64,000 nt of DNA from Gammaproteobacteria bacterium (GTDB lineage: Bacteria > Pseudomonadota > Gammaproteobacteria > Steroidobacterales > Woeseiaceae). A model generated the notes under the pieces. The model ran no database searches and was not told the DNA's origin. It saw only the letters and a program-made list of their open reading frames with translations. Shown here one piece after another: positions 48,670-58,944 of this stretch (position 1 is the first letter of the stretch; the number at the start of each line of letters is the position of its first letter). The stretch is taken from contig JAACFM010000001.1 of assembly GCA_009937445.1 (NCBI GenBank), positions 55,455 to 119,454 on the forward strand, in the 5' to 3' direction. Position numbers and translations under genes: made by a program.

Positions 48670-49833
48670 TCATAATGCTGACAGTTGCTTCGCTGCGGCT
48701 TGCAGCGTTTCATCGTCCTTTGCAAAACAGAACCTCAGCAGCTTTCCTGTGAGCGGTTTTTCACAAAACACGCTCAACGGTATTGAGGCAACTCCGGCTT
48801 CGTGAGTCCAGCGTTTTGCAAGCTCAACATCATCTTCCTCGGTAATCGCAGAATAGTCGAGTAGCTGAAAAAACGTGCTCTGTGTCGGTGTTAATTTGAA
48901 ACGTGATCCTTCCAGCAGCTGACAAAACAGATCGCGCTTCCGTTGATAAAAATCTGGCAGTTCAATGTAAAACTCGGGATGACTTCTCAGGAAATCCGCT
49001 ATGCCATTTTGTACTGGCGTATTGACTGTGAAGGTGACGAATTGATGAACTTTACGGAATTCTTCGGAAAGTAATCGCGGCGCGATGCAGTAACCGATCT
49101 TCCAACCGGTTGCGTGAAATGTTTTGCCGAATGATGAAACGATCATCGTTCTTTCCCACAACTCATCGTGTTCCAGGAGACTGTGGTGTGTATTACCGTC
49201 GAATACGATGTGTTCGTAAACTTCATCTGACAAAAGATAGCAATCGGTATCACGAACGAGATTGGCGAGCCGATCCAGATCTGCCGCTTGCAGGATGGCG
49301 CCGGTTGGGTTGTGCGGGAAGTTCAAAATGATCAAGCGAGTCTTGCTGCTAACGGTATCTTGTAGCAATTGCCAATCAATCGAGAAGTTGCTGTCGTTGC
49401 TGCCGACCAGCAAAGCATTGTGCCGAGTGACTCCCCCGGCCAGCGTAATAGCGGGCTCGTAGGAGTCATAAGCCGGGTCCAGAATAATAACCTCGTCGCC
49501 GCGTCGGACGAGCGCCTGAATGGCCACGAACAATCCTTCAGTCGCGCCACTGCAGACTGTAATTTCGAGTTCCGCGTCAATGTCGCGCCCGTGCAATGTT
49601 GCGGTCTTTTCAGCAATTGACGAGCGCAATGCTGGAACCCCGGCCATGGGCGCGTATTGATTGTCTCCGTGATCAAGGTGATGTTTGATCCGATCCAACA
49701 AAGCGCTCGGCGGCGAAAAGCCTGGAAAACCTTGCGACAAATTTATCGCACCGGTATCGCTGGCCAACTGGCTCATGACGGTAAAAATCGTCGTACCGAC
49801 GTTTGGTAACTTGCTTTGGATGATTTTGCTCAC
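48670..49833 (-). CDS. PLP-dependent aminotransferase class I/II (YbdL/methionine aminotransferase-like)
   Basis: AINLSQGFPGFSPP, VCSGATEGLFVAIQALVRRGDEVIILDPAYDSYEP, MIVSSFGKTFHATGWKIGYCIAP. Confidence 0.9.
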   Translation of the reverse strand: MSKIIQSKLPNVGTTIFTVMSQLASDTGAINLSQGFPGFSPPSALLDRIKHHLDHGDNQYAPMAGVPALRSSIAEKTATLHGRDIDAELEITVCSGATEGLFVAIQALVRRGDEVIILDPAYDSYEPAITLAGGVTRHNALLVGSNDSNFSIDWQLLQDTVSSKTRLIILNFPHNPTGAILQAADLDRLANLVRDTDCYLLSDEVYEHIVFDGNTHHSLLEHDELWERTMIVSSFGKTFHATGWKIGYCIAPRLLSEEFRKVHQFVTFTVNTPVQNGIADFLRSHPEFYIELPDFYQRKRDLFCQLLEGSRFKLTPTQSTFFQLLDYSAITEEDDVELAKRWTHEAGVASIPLSVFCEKPLTGKLLRFCFAKDDETLQAAAKQLSAL

Positions 49834-49961
49834 TCGAGCAACTTACTCGATACCGGGTCAAAAAACGACGCTTGCGACAAGTGTCCCCCTGCTGGTTGCT
49901 GGAATTTGGATGTCATCGCGTCTATTCTCAATAAAAATTCAAGAACAATCGGGAGAGTGAT

Positions 49962-51464
49962 ATGGACAGACGTTTATTTCTGCGTTCGGCGACCGCAGTT
50001 GGTGTTGCCGCAGCATTTACCCAGCAAAATGCCTTGGCATCCCATTTTGCTGCTTTGACGCAAGTGTCCAGTGATATTGCCGCTGTGACCGGTGGGCGAA
50101 CGCCAATTACCCTGGAAAAAGCAGCGGTCCAGGAGCTCGCAGACAGCTTGCGCGGTAATGTCCTGGTACCCGGTAATGTGGGATACGATCAGGCACGACG
50201 CGTACTGAATCCCAGTATCGACAAGAGACCGGCGTTGGTTGTGCAACCAGATGGCGCGACTGATATTCGCAGAGCGGTCGAATTCGCCGGCGAACGAAAC
50301 TTGCTGTTGGCCGTGAAGTGCGGTGGACACAGCTATGCGGGCAAATCCACCTGCGACGGTGGTATGCAGATCGATTTGTCCACATATCGACATGCGCGCG
50401 TGGATGCAAATTCGCGTACGGCATACGTTGCGGGTGGCAGCTTGCTGGCAGAGCTGGATCGTGAATCCATGGCGGTCGGTCTCGTCACCACAGCGGGTAC
50501 GGTTTCGCATACTGGCGTCGGTGGCCTCACTACCGCAGGCGGATTTGGTCGCGTTGGTCGACGATTTGGTCTTGCTTTGGATAATGTTAAAGGTGTCGAT
50601 ATCGTCACGGCGGATGGCCAATTGCGTCACGCGAGTCCCGATGAGAATGAAGATCTCTATTGGGGTGTTCGCGGCGGCGGCGGAAATTTCGGAATTGTCA
50701 CGTCATTCGAATTCGCGCTACACCCCATGCAACGCAAGATTATTGGCGGCGATATTGTCTTTCCATTTTCGAAAGCGCGGGAGGTGATGGCTGTGTACCG
50801 GGACTTCTCAAAGAATGCGCCGGATGAACTCTATTGCGATCTGTTCTTGTCGACGCCGTCACTGATAGAAGGATTTGACGGCATTGCCGGACTGCACGTC
50901 TGCTGGTCTGGAGCAGAAGATCAGGCGGAAAAAATACTCGCGCCCATTTATGCGTTGGGAACACCCATCGCGGACAGTGTGAAGAGTCAGGATTACGTTC
51001 GCATTCAGCAGAACTATGACAATACCGAGCCGAGAAATAACGCCGAGTATATGAAAGCCGGATTCATCAACGAATTTACCGATGATTTGCTGAATAAGCT
51101 TATAGACGGCTTCGAAATGCAGGAGGGCCGGTCTGTTACGGTCTATTTTCAGCACTCGGGTGGTGCCATTGGCCGAGTGGAAACATCGTCAACCGCATTT
51201 GCACATCGTAAATCGATAGCGAACATGTTGCTGATAGTTGGTTGGCCTACAGATGATGATAGTGCGCCGCATATTGCCTATTTGCGTCGCTATTGGGCCT
51301 TGCTCGAGCCAGCGACAGACGGCTATTACACGGTTGAAACCGATGATGAGTCAGACAGCGTGAGGCACGGCAATTACCAGGGTAATTTCCCGAGGCTACT
51401 TGAAATCAAGAGAAAGTATGACCCGGCGAACCTGTTCCGACTGAACGCCAACATTAAGGCATAG
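49962..51464 (+). CDS. FAD-binding oxidoreductase (PCMH/BBE type) with Tat signal
   Basis: Tat-like MDRRLFLRSATAVGVAAA; VKCGGHSYAGKSTCDGGMQIDLS, YWGVRGGGGNFGIVTSFEFALH, YDPANLFRLNANI. Confidence 0.92.
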   Translation: MDRRLFLRSATAVGVAAAFTQQNALASHFAALTQVSSDIAAVTGGRTPITLEKAAVQELADSLRGNVLVPGNVGYDQARRVLNPSIDKRPALVVQPDGATDIRRAVEFAGERNLLLAVKCGGHSYAGKSTCDGGMQIDLSTYRHARVDANSRTAYVAGGSLLAELDRESMAVGLVTTAGTVSHTGVGGLTTAGGFGRVGRRFGLALDNVKGVDIVTADGQLRHASPDENEDLYWGVRGGGGNFGIVTSFEFALHPMQRKIIGGDIVFPFSKAREVMAVYRDFSKNAPDELYCDLFLSTPSLIEGFDGIAGLHVCWSGAEDQAEKILAPIYALGTPIADSVKSQDYVRIQQNYDNTEPRNNAEYMKAGFINEFTDDLLNKLIDGFEMQEGRSVTVYFQHSGGAIGRVETSSTAFAHRKSIANMLLIVGWPTDDDSAPHIAYLRRYWALLEPATDGYYTVETDDESDSVRHGNYQGNFPRLLEIKRKYDPANLFRLNANIKA

Positions 51465-51472
51465 ACGAGCTT

Positions 51473-51961
51473 TCATGGGCAGTCGGATTCACCGTCCAGC
51501 AATGCTTGAGTCTCTTCGGACGGTGTTTCTGCAGCCTCGTTACCGGCATCGAAAACGACCTTCCACGACCCATCGTCCTGCATGCGCCAGACGGAATTGA
51601 ACGTACCCCAGTGCTCACTTTCCTCACCGTCCGCATCCTTAACAGTCATTCGATACGGGCCTCTGGAGAGAGCTAACCTACCGTCTTTGAGTACCTCGAT
51701 GATTTGCGGGCGCCATTTCAATTGCGGCGAATCGTCGGAGAAGAAAACGCTCCATGCTGCGGTGATGTCCGCCACACCGCGTTGCACCGAGCTGCCGACG
51801 AATCGTGCGTCGGCATCAATGAATGACTCGAAAAGCGTAATGTTTTGCGTCTCAACCGACCGGCTGAAGGCGATCTCGGCACAACGCACGTCCTCTCCAA
51901 TGTCGGCTAAGACGGGTGCGGAGAAAATTAGTACTCCGTTCAGAAATAAACTCGCTTTCAT
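51473..51961 (-). CDS. Exported DUF4440/SnoaL-like (NTF2-fold) protein
   Basis: Signal peptide; FESFIDADARFVGSSVQRGVADITAAWSVFF...RMTVKDADGEESEHWGTFNSVWRMQDDGSWKVVFDAG. Confidence 0.85.
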   Translation of the reverse strand: MKASLFLNGVLIFSAPVLADIGEDVRCAEIAFSRSVETQNITLFESFIDADARFVGSSVQRGVADITAAWSVFFSDDSPQLKWRPQIIEVLKDGRLALSRGPYRMTVKDADGEESEHWGTFNSVWRMQDDGSWKVVFDAGNEAAETPSEETQALLDGESDCP

Positions 51962-52148
51962 TGGTCAATCCTCTCGCTATTATCGGTTGTGAGGGCGTGA
52001 GTTATAGTATCCGAAAAATGGGTGCCATTTATGCGGAGTGAATTCGACAGGGAAAAATGAAAAAGAACAGAACGTACAGACAAAGCAACAACAGGAGTTC
52101 GGGCTGAAACAATCGGACACCCATACACAGGAATCGGGAGTTGCTTGA

Positions 52149-53189
52149 GTGAAAGCTGTCATATACAGAGCGTTTGGGGAGCGGCCGGTGATAGAGCAAC
52201 TACCGGACCCGGTTCCTCGTCCTGATGCAGTCGTGTTGAAAGTCATGGCGAGTGGCGTTTGTCTGAGCGATTGGCACGGGTGGCAAGGCAACGATCCCGA
52301 TATCGAGTTGCCCCACGTTCCGGGGCACGAGTTGGCGGGAGTCGTCGAGGCGATCGGTAGCGATGTCACCCAATGGCGTATCGGTGATCGAGTCACGGTG
52401 CCGTTCGTGGGCGGCTGTGGCCGGTGCCCGGAGTGCCTTTCCGGAAATCATCAGGTCTGCGACCAGCAGTTTCAGCCCGGATTTACGCATTGGGGATCGT
52501 TCGCGGAGTATGTCGCAATACATTACGCCGATGTGAACCTCGTTCGATTGCCAGACGACATGGGATTCGAGACCGCTGCGAGTCTGGGTTGCCGATTTGC
52601 TACGTCATTTCGAGCGATTGTCGATCAGGGCAGGGTAGTCGCCGGTCAGTGGGTTGCAGTGCATGGCTGTGGCGGAGTCGGCTTATCCGCGGTCATGATT
52701 GCCACCGGGCTGGGAGCGAAAGTGCTTGCAGTCGATCTCTCTGAAGAAAAGCTCGAGTTGGCACGTGAGCTTGGTGCGGCTGCGACGTTGAATGCCAGAT
52801 CAACACCCGATGTTGCTGGCGCGATCAGGGGTCTGTCGAACGGCGGCGTGCATGTGTCGGTTGACGCGATCGGTAATGCTGACGTGTGTTTCCAGTCGAT
52901 CAACAGCCTCCGCAAGCGCGGCAGACACATTCAGGTTGGACTTATGGTGGAGCAGCACAGTGAACCCAAAGTTCCTATGGGAAACGTGCTGTCCAATGAA
53001 CTGGAAATTCTGGGAAGCCACGGCATGCAAGCGCATCGTTACGGTGAAATGCTGGGAATGATTTCGGCCGGAACATTATCACCGGGCAAACTGATTGGTC
53101 GAACCATCAGTCTCGAGGAATCGATCGATGCACTTACCTCGATGAGCGACTTCAGTACGCGCGGAGTGACGCTAATTAACCAGTTCTAG
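52149..53189 (+). CDS. Zinc-dependent alcohol dehydrogenase family protein
   Basis: [28 protein letters not shown] (structural zinc), [29 protein letters not shown] start. Confidence 0.92.
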   Translation: MKAVIYRAFGERPVIEQLPDPVPRPDAVVLKVMASGVCLSDWHGWQGNDPDIELPHVPGHELAGVVEAIGSDVTQWRIGDRVTVPFVGGCGRCPECLSGNHQVCDQQFQPGFTHWGSFAEYVAIHYADVNLVRLPDDMGFETAASLGCRFATSFRAIVDQGRVVAGQWVAVHGCGGVGLSAVMIATGLGAKVLAVDLSEEKLELARELGAAATLNARSTPDVAGAIRGLSNGGVHVSVDAIGNADVCFQSINSLRKRGRHIQVGLMVEQHSEPKVPMGNVLSNELEILGSHGMQAHRYGEMLGMISAGTLSPGKLIGRTISLEESIDALTSMSDFSTRGVTLINQF

Positions 53190-54042
53190 TCATTTCCTGA
53201 GTTTCGAGCATTTCGTTTCGCCATTCACTGAGGTTGAATTCGATCGCAACGAATCCCAGGATCCAGACCAGTTCGTCCCACAAATACAACCAATGTGACA
53301 ACGATGCCCAGTAAACGCCAGCCGCAATAATTCCGGCATACATTACGAAGGTGGCCCTGTTCGCGAACGTAATCGTGCGTCCACTCGAGATACCGCGGCC
53401 CTGAAGCCGCACAACGATTTCGATTGAGAGTATTGCCAGTAACCAGAGTGTTGCTTCTGTGATGTCCACTTTTGCAAGCCTGCGCTCCAGCGCCAAACCC
53501 TCGGCGTCCGCAACGACGGGATCTTCTCCCACCCAATAGAACTGCTTGTCTGCGGACAGGGAATTGCAGGTTTGCTCGTTGATCTTGGTGTACTCGAGAT
53601 TGTAGACGTAGGAAATATCGGCACCGTTCAGATCGCATAAGCTGGACGCGTCTTCAACGGCAACAGTGGGTTGCAGGCTTATCAGGGCAGTCAGGTATGC
53701 GTAGATCGTGTGTGCGAGCAGTGCATAGCAAAACAAGCGCACGGCATGGAGAGTCTTTGCGACCCAGGTCGTCAGGTCTTCGTCTTCAATGACATAGGTT
53801 TCGATTTCGAACATGGCCAACAGGAGGAACCATGCCGATTCGTCGATCGTGGTTGTAAATGCGCCGGTCCAGTCAAGAAAGGTCGATCCCGCGTGCAGGG
53901 TGTGCGCCGCACGTGTTGTATCTTCAATGATGTAGAACACAAAATTGATAATCAGAAAGGTATACACGACCCACTTTATGATTTGCTGGATCTTGTGCCA
54001 GTCGGGACCGGTGTTTGGCGCTATTGTCTGATGCATAGGCAA
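53176..54042 (-). CDS. Polytopic membrane protein of unknown function
   Basis: Several hydrophobic segments ([45 protein letters not shown]); convergent with ADH. Confidence 0.7.
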   Translation of the reverse strand: MPMHQTIAPNTGPDWHKIQQIIKWVVYTFLIINFVFYIIEDTTRAAHTLHAGSTFLDWTGAFTTTIDESAWFLLLAMFEIETYVIEDEDLTTWVAKTLHAVRLFCYALLAHTIYAYLTALISLQPTVAVEDASSLCDLNGADISYVYNLEYTKINEQTCNSLSADKQFYWVGEDPVVADAEGLALERRLAKVDITEATLWLLAILSIEIVVRLQGRGISSGRTITFANRATFVMYAGIIAAGVYWASLSHWLYLWDELVWILGFVAIEFNLSEWRNEMLETQEMTRTG

Positions 54043-54043
54043 G

Positions 54044-55372
54044 CTACAAACGGTCTTTTATTTGGTAATAAAAAACGCCAAGCGCCACCATGGGTTTGGT
54101 GAACAGTTGAGCGCCCGGCACGACAAACGGTTTTACGTCCGCAAAAAGATCAAACTGTTCCATTGTGCCCGCAACGGCGTCCGCCATAATTCGACCTGCA
54201 AGATGAGTGACGTTTACTCCATGCCCTGAATATCCCTGGCAATAGAAGACGTTCGAAGCAACCCTGCCGAGCTGCGGTACCCTTGTGACCGGAACGCCAA
54301 TAGTGCCGCCCCACGCATAGTCAATGCCGATGCCGGCGAGTTCCGGGTAAATTGTTGCCAACTTTTTTCGCAATTTGCGTTTGATGAAGTCTGGGTTTTC
54401 ACCGAAGTAATTGATTCGGCCGCCAAATAGCAGCCGTTTGTCGGCGCTCAGACGAAAGTACTTGAGAACGAAATTGGGGTCGCAGACAGCAAGGTCCAGC
54501 GGGTTGATCCGGCCTACCGTTTCCTTGCTCAGCGGTTCCGTTGCGATGATGAAACTTCGTACCGGGAACATGATTCCGCCGAGCTTCTTTTCCAACATGT
54601 GATAGGCGTTGCCAGCGATTACCACGCTGTCAGCGGTCACGGCACCATGCTCCGTAATAACCCTGGCCCTGCTGCCGTGTTCAATGTTAAGAACAGGCGA
54701 TTGTTCGTAGATTGTTGCTCCCTGAGACACAGCTGCGCGCGCCTCGCCGACGCATAGCTTGAGAGGATGCAGGTGGCCATTTCCCATGTTCAGGAACGAA
54801 CCGATGTAGGCGTCGGTACCGATTGTGTCGCGAGTTTCAGCCTTCGAAAGGATTCGGCACTCATGCGGGAATTCGGCTTTTACAAGTCGCTCGTAATCCG
54901 CCTCTATATCACGCAAGTGTCTTTGCTTTATGGCGACATCCAGGTAACCAAACTTCAGGTCGCACTGAATTGCGTACTGGTCTACCCGGTCGCGAATTAT
55001 CTGGTGCCCGGCCCAACGCATCGCCCCGAAAAGTTCTTCGACATCCCGGCCGTGGTGTTTGGCGATATTAGTCTCGCCGGAAATCCCACCAATGATCTGG
55101 CCACCGTTGCGTCCGGAGGCACCCCAACCAACTCTGTTCGACTCAACGACGTGCACGTTGTAACCGCGTTCGGAAAGGAAGAGAGCTGTCGAGATACCGG
55201 TGAAGCCAGCGCCGACGACACAAACATCCGCAGACTGTTCGCCACGCAACGGCGCGAAGTCCGTTGCGTCATTGACAGTTGCGGCGTAGTAAGAACCCGT
55301 GTGCGCTTGTGGTTTCAGTGCGATTTGTCTTTCTGAGTCCGGCGGTATTGGGCAGGAGTTTGACCAACACAT
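54044..55372 (-). CDS. FAD-dependent oxidoreductase, PuuB-like (DAO family)
   Basis: YYAATVNDATDFAPLRGEQSADVCVVGAGFTGISTALFLSERGYNVHVVESNRVGWGASGRNGGQIIGG; GVPVTRVPQLGRVASNVFYCQGYSGHGVNVTHLAGRIMAD. Start uncertain; annotated start overlaps the AraC gene. Confidence 0.88.
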   Translation of the reverse strand: MCWSNSCPIPPDSERQIALKPQAHTGSYYAATVNDATDFAPLRGEQSADVCVVGAGFTGISTALFLSERGYNVHVVESNRVGWGASGRNGGQIIGGISGETNIAKHHGRDVEELFGAMRWAGHQIIRDRVDQYAIQCDLKFGYLDVAIKQRHLRDIEADYERLVKAEFPHECRILSKAETRDTIGTDAYIGSFLNMGNGHLHPLKLCVGEARAAVSQGATIYEQSPVLNIEHGSRARVITEHGAVTADSVVIAGNAYHMLEKKLGGIMFPVRSFIIATEPLSKETVGRINPLDLAVCDPNFVLKYFRLSADKRLLFGGRINYFGENPDFIKRKLRKKLATIYPELAGIGIDYAWGGTIGVPVTRVPQLGRVASNVFYCQGYSGHGVNVTHLAGRIMADAVAGTMEQFDLFADVKPFVVPGAQLFTKPMVALGVFYYQIKDRL

Positions 55373-56112
55373 TTCTTAAAGGCCGCATAAAAAGCGGAGT
55401 TCGAATTGAAGCCAACCGTGAACGCAATATTCAATATCGCATTATTTGCGTCATCGAGATCTTCGAGCAGAGTCTTTGCATGCTGAATGCGGTGGTGATT
55501 GAGATAGTCAAAGAAACTCATTCCGATCCCGGCATTGATAACTTGCGACAGGTGATTGACGGAGCAGTCGACCGCTGCAGCCAGTCGGGGAAGAGTCAGG
55601 TCAGGCCGCAAGTAGGCCTGTTGTTCCAACATAATGTGTTCGAGGCAGTCTTTGTAATGCAACAATTGTGCTGCGTTCAGCCCCGACTTTGCGTATTTGC
55701 CGCGTTGCTTTTGCGTCGAAGTCAATCTCGCAAGTTTCGCTGGCCGTTCGATGCCGGGAACATCATAGTAGTCAGTGATAGTCACCGCTGCATCGCCATT
55801 CAAAGCCATGAATTCTGCCCCGTTGTAGGGTGCGGTCGGCTCGCCATTGCTACCCGGTTCGAGAGGGCAGACCTCATATTGAAATGCGAGCGTGTTCTCA
55901 CCTGTCAATATTTCTCCGATCAATTCATAGCGATGACGATGGTTTGAGAAGAAGTCCGCGAGCGTTGTAATCAGTTCGTCGTGCGAGCGTTGTACGTTTT
56001 CGGGTATGTCGCAGTAGATGCCGTCAGCCGTGAGGTGGTCAGCTACGCCCTTGGGATCGCAATGATTCCAGGCGTCGAAATAGCTTTCCACAAATCGCGT
56101 TGGGTGTATCAC
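55315..56112 (-). CDS. SnoaL-like domain fused to AraC-family HTH regulator
   Basis: N-term ESYFDAWNHCDPKGVADHLTADGIYCD (NTF2/SnoaL-like); C-term LTLPRLAAAVDCSVNHLSQVIN...ILNIAFTVGFNSNSAFYAAFKKCVGQTPAQYRR (AraC HTH). Confidence 0.87.
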   Translation of the reverse strand: MIHPTRFVESYFDAWNHCDPKGVADHLTADGIYCDIPENVQRSHDELITTLADFFSNHRHRYELIGEILTGENTLAFQYEVCPLEPGSNGEPTAPYNGAEFMALNGDAAVTITDYYDVPGIERPAKLARLTSTQKQRGKYAKSGLNAAQLLHYKDCLEHIMLEQQAYLRPDLTLPRLAAAVDCSVNHLSQVINAGIGMSFFDYLNHHRIQHAKTLLEDLDDANNAILNIAFTVGFNSNSAFYAAFKKCVGQTPAQYRRTQKDKSH

Positions 56113-56191
56113 AGATTCTCAGGCCGCAACAAAGTCGTCAAATATAGTAGCCCAGAGCTACGATAGTGTCATCATTGTGGTGCGTCGTTTG

Positions 56192-57388
56192 CTAGAAACG
56201 GCCGGGCGGCGTGGCACTGCGATGATCCGGGGTATAGAAAGGCTTCGTCTGAGAATGGCACTCGGCCCATGCTGTATGCCATTTGAGCTCACGTTGATAA
56301 TCGAAACGTGCCCACAATTTGGGCGACAGCTTGCCATTGACGTATTCGATATCCGCGAGCGCCAGATTGGCTTTCAGCACTGGTGACCAGATCGTGCATC
56401 GGACCTCACCGATTTGTTTGCCATTCTTGCCAGCGTAGATAAACGCTTCGCCGACGGGTTTGTTGCCGTCGACAACGATCTTGGTCAGACGCCGCTGAAT
56501 CGGTCGCGCTTTCTCCGCAAGCAGCGCCTTGCGGCCAGTAAAGTGGCCCTTGTCGAGGTTCACGACCCAGCCGAGGCCGATTTCATAAGGTGATCGGTCG
56601 TGCCCGTTTCGAACGGTCGCATCCGCCGTGTTGAAATCAAATCCGGGCATGATGAACCCGGCTTCGATGCGCACCATTTCGAGTGCATCCAGACCCATCG
56701 CGACAACATCGTACTGGCCCTGTACACCGAAAATGGCATCCCATATTGTTAATGCATGCTGAGGCTCTACCCAGACTTCGTAGCCAAGATCGCCGGTGAA
56801 CCCGGTGCGTGAAACGGTGACCGCGATGCCGTCGCATCGAAGATTCGCAATACCGAAAGGTTTTAGCCCATCGAGACCGGCGATTCCGGCGGCGGTCAGG
56901 ACGGAGTAAGACGTAGGACCTTGCACGGCCAGTGCTGCGACGTCTGACGTTTCCGTGCGAATTTGTACATCAAAACCGCTCGCTGACATGAGTAACCAGT
57001 CAAGTTGATGGTGTTGGGCACACAGGCGGTAATCATTGTTTGCAAGTTGAAACAGAGTCCCGTCGTCAATGACTTTGCCATCATCATTACACCAGACAAT
57101 GTACGTAACGCGGCCGGGTTTTAGTGTGGAAATATCCCGCGTCACGAGTCGATCAAGATAGGCTGCGGCGTCATTACCGCTAATCCGGTACTTTTCCATC
57201 GGCGTGAGATCCATGACCGCACAGCCGCTGCGCACGGCAAAATACTCAGACGTCAGCTTATCGACAACACGCGGAACCTTATAGGTATTCCAACCCGTCC
57301 AATTTTCCGTGCTCGACAAAGCCTCAATGCGCTCGATAAATGGTGAGCGGAGGAATGGCTGGCGAAAATGTTCATGATGAAATGTCAT
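56192..57388 (-). CDS. GcvT-like aminomethyltransferase family protein (folate-dependent demethylase candidate)
   Basis: RSGCAVMDLTPMEKYRISGNDAAAYLDRLVTRDISTLKPGRVTYIVWCNDDGKVIDDGTLF, SRTGFTGDLGYEVWVEP, GLDALEMVRIEAGFIMPG. Confidence 0.9.
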   Translation of the reverse strand: MTFHHEHFRQPFLRSPFIERIEALSSTENWTGWNTYKVPRVVDKLTSEYFAVRSGCAVMDLTPMEKYRISGNDAAAYLDRLVTRDISTLKPGRVTYIVWCNDDGKVIDDGTLFQLANNDYRLCAQHHQLDWLLMSASGFDVQIRTETSDVAALAVQGPTSYSVLTAAGIAGLDGLKPFGIANLRCDGIAVTVSRTGFTGDLGYEVWVEPQHALTIWDAIFGVQGQYDVVAMGLDALEMVRIEAGFIMPGFDFNTADATVRNGHDRSPYEIGLGWVVNLDKGHFTGRKALLAEKARPIQRRLTKIVVDGNKPVGEAFIYAGKNGKQIGEVRCTIWSPVLKANLALADIEYVNGKLSPKLWARFDYQRELKWHTAWAECHSQTKPFYTPDHRSATPPGRF

Positions 57389-58944
57389 TTCGCTCCCCCC
57401 AGTTTGAGGACGCGTTTAGCGGCGTTGTGGCCCGGCAAGCCGGTCAAGCCACCACCCGGATGACAGCCCGCGCCGCAAAGGAAAAGGCCATCAACCGGAG
57501 TGTCGTATTGTGCGGCGCCATGCAGCGGACGCATCATGAAAGACTGATGAATGGAAAGCTCACCGTGATGCCAGTGGCCCTGAACCGCGTGGAACTGTTC
57601 TTCAATATCCTGCGGCGTCAGGAATTCATGATCAACGACCAGCGACGTCAGATTTGGTGCGTACTGACCGAGGAGTGAGATGACCTTGTAAGCATAGGTT
57701 GATTTCTGTTGCTGCCATCCCCCGTCAAGCGCGTACGGCACGAAAGCGACGTTAACAGACATTACATGGTGGCCGTCCGGTGCGAGGGAACTGTTGTGCA
57801 GGCTTGGCAAGGTGATTTCGAGAACCGGATTTTCAGAACATTCGTTGTATTTGGAGTGATTGAACGCGTGTTCGATATATTGCATTGATGGCGCGACCAA
57901 CAGACGGTTTCTCAGCTGTGACTCGGCAAGTCCAGTGAACTCCGGCAGTCCGTTGAGTGCGAGATGCAGTTTCGCAACGACACCGCTACCGCGAATCTGT
58001 GCGACTCGGTTCGCGAACATCGTGTCGAGCTGCGGTGCACCGACGAGGTCAGAAAACGTCGAGCGCGGGTCAGCGTTGGATATGATGACCTTTGCCTTAA
58101 CCATGTCACCGTTAGTGAGCTGCACGCCAAAAGCCTTGCCATTTTCGATCAGGATCTTTTCGACGTGAGTGTTCAGCTGAATTGTCACGCCGGCGCTTTC
58201 GGCCGATTGCGTAAGAGCGTGTGCGAGTTGTGCCTGCCCACCGGATTGCAGCGATAATGGACCGTTGATCTCTCCCTGAAGGCGCTGCAGCCAGGTTAGT
58301 ACAGTGCCGGGAGAGCGCGGCCCCATTGCGCTTCCCAGTATCGCGTCAACGGCAATAGCGGCTTTCAGCCGGTCGTCTTCAAACTCCTCGTTCAGGACGT
58401 CATAGATATTGATCGCGGCGACGCGCAGGAATTCGTACATCGTCTCGCGGCCCAGCCCCAACCGAACATTCCAGCCAAGTTTCGCGAGCGTTGCCGTGTC
58501 GGCGAAGTCCATGTCTTTTAGTCGTGGCGGCTTGTTGTCGAACAACGGACGAATTGCCTTGGCGAAGGCCAGATAGGTTTTTCGAAACGCCGGGTAAGCT
58601 TGTTCATCAGCTTCTGACAGGTTGTCGCCTGCGACACGGTCTGTGCCGATAGTGAGGTGCTGTCCTGCCGCATCGAGTGCGATCGTATCGACGGCTGTAC
58701 CGGGGACATAACCGTATTGATCGAGCTTTAACTCGCGACGGATTGCCGCGCTGACCGGATAGGACGCATGGGCGAGACCGGGGAAGTGATAGTTTTCTCC
58801 GATAGATCGCGGCGCCGACATGCCACCGGCCGAATCAGAAGACTCCAGACACAGGACCTGCATGCCGGTACGGGCCAGCGTCGAGGCGCAGACAAGCCCG
58901 TTGTGGCCGGCACCAATGATGATCGCGTCAATTCGTTCAATCAT
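57385..58944 (-). CDS. Phytoene-desaturase-like NAD(P)/FAD-dependent oxidoreductase (copy A)
   Basis: DAIIIGAGHNGLVCASTLARTGMQVLCLESSDSAGGMSAPRS; C-term GLFLCGAGCHPGGGLTGLPGHNAAKRVLK. Confidence 0.9.
   Translation of the reverse strand: MIERIDAIIIGAGHNGLVCASTLARTGMQVLCLESSDSAGGMSAPRSIGENYHFPGLAHASYPVSAAIRRELKLDQYGYVPGTAVDTIALDAAGQHLTIGTDRVAGDNLSEADEQAYPAFRKTYLAFAKAIRPLFDNKPPRLKDMDFADTATLAKLGWNVRLGLGRETMYEFLRVAAINIYDVLNEEFEDDRLKAAIAVDAILGSAMGPRSPGTVLTWLQRLQGEINGPLSLQSGGQAQLAHALTQSAESAGVTIQLNTHVEKILIENGKAFGVQLTNGDMVKAKVIISNADPRSTFSDLVGAPQLDTMFANRVAQIRGSGVVAKLHLALNGLPEFTGLAESQLRNRLLVAPSMQYIEHAFNHSKYNECSENPVLEITLPSLHNSSLAPDGHHVMSVNVAFVPYALDGGWQQQKSTYAYKVISLLGQYAPNLTSLVVDHEFLTPQDIEEQFHAVQGHWHHGELSIHQSFMMRPLHGAAQYDTPVDGLFLCGAGCHPGGGLTGLPGHNAAKRVLKLGGAK

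Noticed and set aside
55279-55947. 222-aa + strand ORF
   Set aside because: Antisense to the AraC/SnoaL gene, which has clear motifs.
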